Assembly (NCBI GenBank): GCA_019424965.1 | Contig: JAHYYL010000002.1 | Span: forward strand, 22,835-42,999 | Length of the DNA: 20,165 nucleotides | Reading direction: 5' to 3' | Source of the DNA: Collinsella sp. | Lineage (GTDB): Bacteria > Actinomycetota > Coriobacteriia > Coriobacteriales > Coriobacteriaceae | Shown here: in pieces, positions 15,043-20,165 of the stretch | How positions within the stretch are numbered: the stretch's first letter is position 1 | How the letters are laid out: each line of letters starts with the position of its first letter | Notes under the pieces: model-generated | The model's input: the letters and a program-made list of their open reading frames with translations, nothing else | What the model was told of the DNA's origin: nothing | Database searches by the model: none | Position numbers and translations under genes: made by a program

Positions 15043-16344
15043 ATGGCCAAGAGCAGGTACGCCGATGCCACCAAGGCCGCTCGCAGGGCCGCGATGTCTG
15101 CCCATAAAGCCACGGCTGCGGCGAATGCTGGCAACGCCGAAGCGTCCGCGCAGCCGTCTGCCAGCGCTACAGCCGAGCCCGCCCGTGACGCCCGTCGCGA
15201 CGAGCTGACGCATGTGGACGCCAAGGGCGAGGTGCGCATGGTCGACGTGTCCGACAAGGCCGAGACCCATCGCATCGCCATCGCCGAGGGCACCATCCTC
15301 ATGCATCCCGAGACGCAGGCCATGGTACTGCAGGACCGCGCCAAAAAGGGCGACGTGCTTGCCTGCGCGCGTGTGGCGGGCATTATGGCCATCAAACGCA
15401 CGAGCGACATTATCCCCATGTGCCATCCGCTGCTCATTACCAAGAGCAAGTGCGACATTGCGCCCATCGCTCCGGCGGGGACGCCGGCCGAGGACGTGCC
15501 CGAGGGCTGGGCTCCGGCGCGCGCGGACGGGCAGGTTGGCTTTCATGTGCTGGTCACAGCTGGTGTGACGGGCAAGACCGGCATCGAGATGGAGGCCCTG
15601 ACCGGCGCGAGCGCCGCGTGTCTAACGATCTATGACATGTGCAAGGCCGTCGATCGCGGCATGGAGATCGTCGACGTGCGCCTGCTGCACAAGGAGGGCG
15701 GCCGCTCGGGCGTGTGGGATCGCGCAGAGCGCCAGGCCGCTGCTACTGAGGCCGTGGCCGCTGACGGTGCCGCGCCCGCGAGCGCGCCCGTCGCCGTCGC
15801 GCCCGCAGCTCCGGCCCCGGCCGTCCCCGCGATCGCGTTTATCGGCTACCAGAACTCGGGCAAGACCACGCTCGTCGAGAAGGTCATTGCCGAGCTCACC
15901 CGTCGCGGCCTGCGCGTGGGTTCGCTCAAGCATCATGGGCATCATGGCTTTGATATCGATGTGCCCGCTAAGGACACCTGGCGCCATCACCAGGCCGGAT
16001 CCAAGCACGTGGGCCTCATCTGCGCCACGCGTTGGGCGGAGTACGCCGACACGCGCGAGGAGAACGAGATGCCCGCGCGCGAGCTGCTGTCGCGCTACAA
16101 CGATGTCGACGTGGTGATCATCGAGGGCTACAAGACCGAGGGCTTCGACAACATCGTCGTCGCGCGATCTGGTGTCGACCGTCTACGCGGCAAGAGCTCG
16201 CTCGACCTGGTCGACGGTCACACGCTGGCCCTTGCCTGCAACGAGGCCCTGGCACGCCAGGCCTTCGACGCCGGCTTTGCGACCCGAGCCATCAACATCA
16301 ACGACGCTCGAGCCATCTGCGACCTTATCCAAGATCACCTTTAA
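15043..16344 (+). CDS. moaC-mobB: MoaC-MobB fusion (cyclic pyranopterin monophosphate synthase / guanine dinucleotide synthesis adaptor)
   Basis: The 433-residue protein joins two molybdenum cofactor functions. An Ala-rich leader (about 1-55) precedes a MoaC domain (about 56-230) with MCHPL (126-130), GKTGIEMEAL and DMCKA, including catalytic D198 and K201. MoaC forms cyclic pyranopterin monophosphate from the MoaA product. An Ala/Pro linker (about 232-262) leads to a MobB-type P-loop domain with GYQNSGKTT (268-276), VGSLKHHGHHGFDID and VVIIEGYKTEGF. MobB assists formation of guanylated cofactor. The MoaC part has an insertion of about 25 residues (PAGTPAEDVPEGWAPARADG) before GFHVLVTAG. The ATG at 15043 has GGAGGA seven bases upstream, overlapping the moaA stop region, so the two genes form one operon. 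An upstream in-frame start inside moaA is unlikely. Confidence 0.93.
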   Translation: MAKSRYADATKAARRAAMSAHKATAAANAGNAEASAQPSASATAEPARDARRDELTHVDAKGEVRMVDVSDKAETHRIAIAEGTILMHPETQAMVLQDRAKKGDVLACARVAGIMAIKRTSDIIPMCHPLLITKSKCDIAPIAPAGTPAEDVPEGWAPARADGQVGFHVLVTAGVTGKTGIEMEALTGASAACLTIYDMCKAVDRGMEIVDVRLLHKEGGRSGVWDRAERQAAATEAVAADGAAPASAPVAVAPAAPAPAVPAIAFIGYQNSGKTTLVEKVIAELTRRGLRVGSLKHHGHHGFDIDVPAKDTWRHHQAGSKHVGLICATRWAEYADTREENEMPARELLSRYNDVDVVIIEGYKTEGFDNIVVARSGVDRLRGKSSLDLVDGHTLALACNEALARQAFDAGFATRAININDARAICDLIQDHL

Positions 16345-16369
16345 GGCTTGACGCTGCGCTGTCATAACG

Positions 16370-16398
16370 TGCCAAAAAGGGACAGGTTTATTTTGGCA
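16370..16398. repeat. REP-like palindrome with AGGGACAGG loop
   Basis: The 8-bp arms TGCCAAAA (16370-16377) and TTTTGGCA (16391-16398) enclose AGGGACAGGTTTA. It begins 25 bp after the moaC-mobB stop. The stem is unrelated to the neighbouring palindromes, but the GGGACAGG loop is shared. Confidence 0.65.
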
Positions 16399-16422
16399 GG
16401 TTTTATCTGGGCAAACGTCATT

Positions 16423-16460
16423 CCACCACAAAGGGGACAGGCACCTTTGTGGTGGTTTTT
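16423..16460 (+). terminator. CCACCACAAAGG palindrome, copy 2, terminator-like
   Basis: The 12-bp stem CCACCACAAAGG (16423-16434) with CCTTTGTGGTGG (16444-16455) and the loop GGACAGGCA are identical to the copy at 2056. Five Ts follow. It probably ends the moa operon transcript. Confidence 0.8.
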
Positions 16461-16463
16461 GCT

Positions 16464-16500
16464 TTGGTAGATTATCGGGACATGCCTTACAATCTACCAA
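16464..16500. repeat. REP-like palindrome with TCGGGACATG loop
   Basis: The 10-bp arms TTGGTAGATT (16464-16473) and AATCTACCAA (16491-16500) enclose a 17-base loop that contains CGGGACATG. It is the third palindrome in 130 bp, directly following the terminator-like copy. Confidence 0.65.
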
Positions 16501-16581
16501 GTAGTTCATGACGGGCGAAAAACGGAGAAAAGGGGCTCGATGCGTCCTTAATGTATCATGCGGATAGATTGATTTGACAGA

Positions 16582-16600
16582 CGGTGGCGAATGCCCACCG
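16582..16600. promoter_or_regulatory. Small inverted repeat upstream of the MFS gene, possible operator
   Basis: CGGTGG (16582-16587) and CCACCG (16595-16600) are separated by seven bases, 30 bp before the MFS start codon. A TTGACA hexamer lies just upstream at 16574, but no -10 box is seen at the proper distance. Operator function is a guess. Confidence 0.3.
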
Positions 16601-16629
16601 CCCGTATTCGTATGAAACAAGGAGTCTCC

Positions 16630-17910
16630 ATGCTCGCATCTCTTTTCTCAAAGCCTCAATCGTCGCTGTCCGTGCAGGCCAAGCGCCTGGTGGCAATGCG
16701 CTTCCTCATCTACACCGGTTTTCAGACCAGCTACTTTATCGGCGTCATCGGAACGCTCACCTATGCAGACGATGCCTCAGTCGTGGCGACATCGCTGGCC
16801 GTCCTGTTTATGAATGTATTTGTGATCCTGGGGTCCTTTGCGGGCGGCGCGGCGCTCGACGCCTGGGGTCCGCGCCGCCATTTCTTGCTGAGCATCATCG
16901 GCGCTCTCGCAACTGGCGCGGCAATCATCGCCTTTGGTAGCGCGACCGGCGTCGTCCTGCTCGGCGCGGTGTTTCTGGGCTTTACGATGGGATTCGCCCA
17001 GCCCATCGCCACGTCCTATCCGGCCTACCTCACCGACGATCCTGTCGAGCTCAAAGACATCAACTCCGCCATCGCCATGTTTTCAAACGTGAGTATCATC
17101 GTTGGCCCCACGCTGGGCGGCTTTGTCGCGGCGGCTGCGTCGTCGCGCGCGGTGTTCGTGCTTATGATGCTCTTTACCGTGCTGGCGTTCGTCGTCGGTT
17201 GGGGCTTTAGGCCGCAGACCAGCCATATCGCCGGGCATGCGGATACCGATTCGACAGAGGAAGGGGAGCGTGCGGGACGAAGCTCCAACCCTAGCACGTC
17301 CGCCCGCGCCACCTTCGCAGCCAGCATCAAGACGGTCTTCACCAACAGCGTCCTCGCGCTACTTTTCTGCATCATTTTTCTTTCGAACTTTGGCTACGGT
17401 GCCTTCGATCCGCTCGAGTCGTTTTTCTATCGCGATGTTCTGCACGTTGGCGTTGAGTGGATGGGCTGGCTCTCGTCTGCCTGCGGTGTCGGCGCGGTGC
17501 TGGGTGCCGTGCTCGCGCTCCGCTTGCCGCCGCACCTGGTCAACCTTAAAACGCTGCTCGTGGCGCTTATGTCCGTGGGCCTGGGAAGTCTGCTCTATGT
17601 GGGGACACCGTACGTGGGCGTGGCCCTTGTCGGCCAGATCGCCCTGGGTATAGCTTGGGGTGTCGTCAACCCGCTCCACAACACCATTGTGCAGACGACG
17701 GCTCCGCTCGAGCAGCTTGGTCGCGTCAATTCGGTCATGGGCTTTGGCAATATGTTCGCTGGTGTGGCCCCTCTGGCGATTGCCCCGTGGCTGGCGGCAA
17801 CATTTGGCGTACAACGGACACTCGTGGGGGCAGGCATGGTCGTGACGGCGGTTCCCGCGGCACTGCTGCTGTTTGGACGCAATCACTTGGAACGTGCCGT
17901 AAAGCAGTAA
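16630..17910 (+). CDS. Major facilitator superfamily transporter
   Basis: The 426-residue protein has about twelve hydrophobic segments in two halves, split by a hydrophilic loop near residues 205-235 (HADTDSTEEGERAGRSSNPSTS). The loop after helix 2 carries GGAALDAWGPRRHFLL, a form of the MFS motif A (GxLaDrxGrR). The second half contains NPLHNTIVQTTAPLEQLGRVNSVMGF, as in MFS_3/DHA3-type drug exporters. The ATG at 16630 follows AAGGAG (16619-16624) with five bases between; an in-frame ATG at 16591 lies within the small inverted repeat and lacks such an RBS. The gene appears monocistronic, preceded by a palindrome cluster and followed one base after its stop by the third 65-bp palindrome. The substrate is unknown; an exporter of small molecules is the best guess. 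Confidence 0.88.
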   Translation: MLASLFSKPQSSLSVQAKRLVAMRFLIYTGFQTSYFIGVIGTLTYADDASVVATSLAVLFMNVFVILGSFAGGAALDAWGPRRHFLLSIIGALATGAAIIAFGSATGVVLLGAVFLGFTMGFAQPIATSYPAYLTDDPVELKDINSAIAMFSNVSIIVGPTLGGFVAAAASSRAVFVLMMLFTVLAFVVGWGFRPQTSHIAGHADTDSTEEGERAGRSSNPSTSARATFAASIKTVFTNSVLALLFCIIFLSNFGYGAFDPLESFFYRDVLHVGVEWMGWLSSACGVGAVLGAVLALRLPPHLVNLKTLLVALMSVGLGSLLYVGTPYVGVALVGQIALGIAWGVVNPLHNTIVQTTAPLEQLGRVNSVMGFGNMFAGVAPLAIAPWLAATFGVQRTLVGAGMVVTAVPAALLLFGRNHLERAVKQ

Positions 17911-17911
17911 G

Positions 17912-17976
17912 AAACCATCACAACATTCGGTAAAAATCGCGATTCTGCCGAAAAACGTCGAATGTTGTGATGGTTT
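17912..17976. repeat. 65-bp CCATCACAACATTCGA palindrome, copy 3 (inverted)
   Basis: The 18-bp arms AAACCATCACAACATTCG (17912-17929) and its reverse complement (17959-17976) enclose a 29-base loop. The ACGTCG next to the right arm shows that this copy is in the opposite orientation to copies 1 and 2, in which CGACG follows the left arm. It starts one base after the MFS stop codon. Confidence 0.85.
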
Positions 17977-17995
17977 GGCCCGTAGACGCCGCGAT

Positions 17996-18032
17996 CACCA
18001 CAAAGGGGCCAGGCGCCTTTGTGGTGGTTTTT
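17996..18032 (+). terminator. CCACCACAAAGG palindrome, copy 3, terminator-like
   Basis: The 11-bp stem CACCACAAAGG (17996-18006) with CCTTTGTGGTG (18016-18026) is followed by G and TTTTT. The loop has changed from GGACAGGCA to GGCCAGGCG. It may terminate the MFS transcript. The downstream GTTTTTGCTTTG is shared with the copy at 16423, so the repeat unit extends past the stem. Confidence 0.72.
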
Positions 18033-18035
18033 GCT

Positions 18036-18066
18036 TTGACAGGCCGCGCCTGCGCCTTGGTATACC
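18036..18066 (+). promoter_or_regulatory. Possible promoter of the HAD phosphatase gene
   Basis: TTGACA (18036-18041) and TATACC (18061-18066) are separated by 19 bp, longer than ideal. They lie 56 bp upstream of the HAD gene start, and the -35 box falls in the tail of the palindromic repeat. Confidence 0.38.
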
Positions 18067-18121
18067 ATGTACACCATTTCTGACCTCATCCAGCACCGCC
18101 GCACAACCCAGAAAGGCCCCC

Positions 18122-18943
18122 ATGGACACCACCTTCAGCCATATCAAAGCCGTGTTCTGCGATATCGACGGCACACTGCTCACGAGCCAGCACACGGTGT
18201 CCCCGCGCACCGTGGCGGCGATCCGCGCCCTGCGCGAGCGCGGTGTGCTCTTTGGCCTGTGCACCGGGCGCGACGCCCACGCGACCGAGGCCATGTACGA
18301 GCTCTGGGGCATCGAAGGCCTGGTGGACGTGCTCGTGGGTTGCGGTGGCGCCGAGGTCATCGACCGTGCGCACGACATCAACGAGCTGAGCTATCCGCTG
18401 CCGGGCGAGACCATCGCGCGCATCTGCAAGCACATGGCGGACCTTCCGGCAACGCCCGTCTGCCCCCGAGACGGCGTGTTCTACGTGCCCGAGAGCAATG
18501 CGTGCGTCGAGCACCTGTCGCGCGTCGACGGCGTGCCCTACCAGGTGGTCGATTTTGCCGAGTTCTTGCGCGGGCCGCAGCCCAAGGTGATGTTTACCAT
18601 GGCACCCGAGGTAATGCCGCGGGTGATTGAGCGGGCGTCGACGTTTGCCGATGACACTGTTAAGGCGGCAGCTCTGCAAACCACGCAGCGGCTCTACGAA
18701 TTCATGGATCCGCGCGTGTCCAAGACTCGCGGCCTTGTGCGCGTGGCGGAGCTCAACGACATGGAGCTCCAGAACATCTGCGTGTTTGGCGATGCCGATA
18801 ACGACACCTGCATGGTGGCCGACGCCGGCGTGGGCGTTGCCATGGCAAACGGCAGCGACGCCACCCGTGCCGCCGCCGACTTTGTAACCGCGAGTAACGA
18901 CAAAGACGGCATCGCGATCTTTATCGAGGAACATCTGCTGTAG
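18122..18943 (+). CDS. Cof-type HAD-superfamily hydrolase
   Basis: The 273-residue protein belongs to the Cof/IIB subfamily of haloacid dehalogenase phosphatases, cytosolic enzymes that remove phosphate from sugar phosphates, nucleotides or flavin precursors. Motif I is DIDGTLL, with nucleophile D14 and acid/base D16. Motif II is in FGLCTGRD, motif III lysine is K201 (VSKTRGL), and motif IV is GDADND (223-228). A cap domain lies between motifs II and III. The ATG at 18122 is preceded by GAAAGG (18111-18116); the longer in-frame extension upstream runs through palindromic repeats and is not coding. The stop codon is followed one base later by a 12-G run. The gene stands alone and its natural substrate cannot be inferred. 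Confidence 0.92.
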   Translation: MDTTFSHIKAVFCDIDGTLLTSQHTVSPRTVAAIRALRERGVLFGLCTGRDAHATEAMYELWGIEGLVDVLVGCGGAEVIDRAHDINELSYPLPGETIARICKHMADLPATPVCPRDGVFYVPESNACVEHLSRVDGVPYQVVDFAEFLRGPQPKVMFTMAPEVMPRVIERASTFADDTVKAAALQTTQRLYEFMDPRVSKTRGLVRVAELNDMELQNICVFGDADNDTCMVADAGVGVAMANGSDATRAAADFVTASNDKDGIAIFIEEHLL

Positions 18944-18944
18944 C

Positions 18945-18956
18945 GGGGGGGGGGGG
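18945..18956. repeat. 12-G homopolymer tract
   Basis: Twelve consecutive Gs start one base after the HAD phosphatase stop codon. The tract is intergenic. Together with the 10-G run at 19625 it is one of two long G-runs in the window. Such tracts are prone to slippage, both in cells and in sequencing. Confidence 0.9.
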
Positions 18957-18962
18957 AGAACT

Positions 18963-18993
18963 ACCACAAAGGGGGCAGGCACCTTTGCGGTGG
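18963..18993. repeat. Degenerate CCACCACAAAGG palindrome, copy 4
   Basis: ACCACAAAGG (18963-18972) and CCTTTGCGGT (18982-18991) pair except for one A-C mismatch, and no T-run follows. The loop GGGCAGGCA is a variant of the GGACAGGCA loop. It is recognisably the same repeat but has probably lost terminator function. Confidence 0.7.
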
Positions 18994-19141
18994 CCTCAGG
19001 CGATTTGGGCGAATTGATACCTAAAATCTGCGCGCAAATTCAAATATGGTCGTCAGAACATCATGCTTCTAACCACCGATGGGTTAAAGATATTCTCATC
19101 AATTTGGTAGGGTATTCCTTCCGGTTAATGAGTCACCGCTC

Positions 19142-19160
19142 ACGGTCGATTTTCGACCGT
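19142..19160. repeat. 8-bp inverted repeat with 3-base loop
   Basis: ACGGTCGA (19142-19149) and TCGACCGT (19153-19160) form a perfect tight hairpin or dyad in the AT-rich region. No T-run follows. An operator or transcript hairpin are both possible. Confidence 0.45.
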
Positions 19161-19332
19161 TCACAGGATGTTCGCTCTTGAGCAAAATGTTGTGCAAATA
19201 AAACTAATGCCATTAAATAATAATAGGCAACTAAATTACCAGCAGAAACAAAAAATAGATAGCGAATAAACGAAGGCAAATCTGAGTAAATGTCAAGAGA
19301 ATTGAGAACTTGCCATAAAAATGTCGATTTTG

Positions 19333-19362
19333 TTGCTCAGATGTTTAAACAATAATTACAAT
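19333..19362 (+). promoter_or_regulatory. Candidate promoter of the surface-protein gene
   Basis: TTGCTC (19333-19338) and TACAAT (19357-19362) are separated by 18 bp. The -10 box is good and the -35 box poor. It lies about 90 bp before the start codon. The surrounding AT-rich sequence offers other -10-like hexamers, so the exact site is uncertain. Confidence 0.35.
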
Positions 19363-19376
19363 AGTATTACTAAGCG

Positions 19377-19397
19377 TGCGCAATTACAGATTGCGCA
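19377..19397. promoter_or_regulatory. Perfect dyad TGCGCAAT-N5-ATTGCGCA, possible operator
   Basis: TGCGCAAT (19377-19384) and ATTGCGCA (19390-19397) form a perfect 8-bp dyad just downstream of the candidate -10 box. It could bind a dimeric repressor or fold as a hairpin in the leader RNA of the surface-protein gene. Confidence 0.45.
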
Positions 19398-19451
19398 GAT
19401 ACGTTTGATAGTGAAAGAGCAAGATCGCGGTCTCTTGGGGAGGAGACATCG

Positions 19452-20165
19452 ATGAAAGCGAATTCGGACAAATCTAAGCAGAGTAATAAAGCGACGCGCC
19501 GTGTACTGGCAGGCGTTTTGTGCGGAGCTTCCGTGTTGAGCCTGGTACTGTCGCTCGTCATGCCCCCGATCTCGCAGGCCATCGCCAACGATGGTCAGGC
19601 GGTTTCTACTGAGGGAACTGTGATGGGGGGGGGGTTCCTCAAGTGAGTCTACTGATGTAGAAAAAACTACTAACGGGGATGCCGAAAACCAGGATAGCGG
19701 CGATGCTGCGGGCGACGACGATGCTCGGCCGGAGGAGCAGTCCAAGGACGAGTCGCAGGCGGAAGATAATGATGCGATGGATGTTAACGCTGTCGCGTCA
19801 GCCGAGGAGGCTGCAGAGAGCGAAGAGACAACCACAGCTATTACTAACATTACTAACGCCGATGATTTGTCAGCTAAGCTTCAAGGCGTTGGGGAAAACC
19901 AAACTGCCTGCTTCGAGCTTACAGTTGATATTGACTATCCCGGCGAAATCAAACTTGAGAAGAGCGGCAGCAATATAACGCTGGACTTAAGCGGCCATAA
20001 AATCACGCATTCGGGCGACAATTCAAATAAGCCGCTCTTCAACATCACCAATAACGCGGCGCTTACAGTTAAAGATTCTAACCAAGGGTCTGATCAAAAG
20101 CAGACTTCGGATGGCGGCAATAATGGGCGAGTTGCCTCGATGGACTACGACACCAGCTCTGGCAT
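19452..20165 (+). CDS. Secreted beta-helix-like surface protein, phase-variable, frame broken at poly-G, 3' partial
   Basis: The ATG at 19452 follows a strong GGGGAGGAG (19437-19445). The product starts with a basic n-region and a hydrophobic segment (about 18-37), with a likely signal peptidase site after AIA (residue 45). After 10 Gs (19625-19634) this frame stops at 19646, giving only 64 residues. In the frame starting GGT at 19633, coding continues without a stop to the window end. It begins with a Ser/Asp/Glu-rich linker (TDVEKTTNGDAENQDSG and on) and then NADDLSAKL, NITLDLSGHKI and FNITNNAALTVKDS, a pattern seen in right-handed beta-helix adhesins. Nine or twelve Gs would join the frames. 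I infer a phase-variable cell-surface protein in the OFF state; a sequencing error in the G-run or a pseudogene are the alternatives. The C-terminus and any cell-wall anchor lie outside the window. Confidence 0.75.
19625..19634 (+). repeat. 10-G tract inside the surface-protein gene, probable slippage switch
   Basis: Ten consecutive Gs (the first belongs to an ATG codon) encode glycines just after the predicted signal peptide region. The open frames on the two sides are offset by one base. Removing one G or adding two restores a continuous frame. The position, before the main body of the protein, is typical of contingency loci. Confidence 0.85.

Larger units (their letters stand above)
18994..19451. 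other. AT-rich intergenic region upstream of the surface-protein gene
   Basis: About 460 bp hold no convincing gene. From about 19040 to 19420 the sequence is clearly AT-rich, unlike the rest of the window. It contains two small perfect inverted repeats (19142-19160 and 19377-19397) and probably the promoter of the surface-protein gene. A 63-codon GTG-initiated frame (18990-19181) lacks an RBS and looks spurious. The composition change suggests acquired DNA or a long regulatory leader. Confidence 0.6.

Noticed and set aside
16574..16579. TTGACA as the -35 box of the MFS gene
   Set aside because: No acceptable -10 hexamer lies 16-19 bp downstream; the nearest TATTCG is 25 bp away.
18990..19181. 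A 63-codon GTG-initiated frame in the AT-rich region
   Set aside because: It starts inside the degenerate palindrome, has no RBS and no recognisable protein feature.

Overview
The window looks like a chromosomal segment of a Coriobacteriia gut actinobacterium, most probably Collinsella. The coding sequence is GC-rich, an OmpR-type regulator of the actinobacterial GlnR kind follows a glutamine synthetase gene, and the intergenic spaces are full of short palindromic repeats of the sort I associate with Collinsella. The genus call is inference; no rRNA or tRNA gene is present to test it.

Layout. At 1-2051 a GlnA-family gene is followed by a GlnR-like regulator and a strong terminator. At 2207-3786 lies a membrane-anchored HtrA-type serine protease with its own terminator, and at 3970-6198 the NAD-dependent DNA ligase LigA. 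A shared bidirectional terminator separates ligA from a minus-strand pair (8521 down to 6256), a MATE efflux pump followed by a MerR-type regulator with a GyrI-like ligand domain. A textbook MerR operator/promoter sits upstream of the pump. Divergently, 8783-12494 encodes a heterodimeric ABC exporter as two overlapping genes. At 12710-13747 is a putative AbiEi/DUF559-type nuclease-fold protein bracketed by two copies of a 65-bp palindrome. At 13983-16344 are moaA and a moaC-mobB fusion for molybdenum cofactor synthesis. At 16630-17910 is an MFS transporter and at 18122-18943 a Cof-type HAD phosphatase.

The last 1.2 kb differs from the rest. It has a 12-G homopolymer, a broken palindromic repeat and about 450 bp of AT-rich non-coding DNA. 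Then comes the start of a secreted, beta-helix-like surface protein gene whose frame is broken exactly at a 10-G homopolymer. On the far side of the G-run a clean open frame continues to the window end. This looks like a phase-variable (contingency) locus caught in the OFF state; nine or twelve Gs would restore the frame.

Two other points deserve attention. The GlnA-family protein appears to have lost three of the six metal-ligand residues of glutamine synthetase although it sits beside a GlnR-like regulator, so it may be a nitrogen-sensing pseudoenzyme or have another activity. Also, several palindromes with unrelated stems share a GGGACA/GGGACGG-like motif in the loop, which suggests REP-type elements, some of them recruited as terminators.
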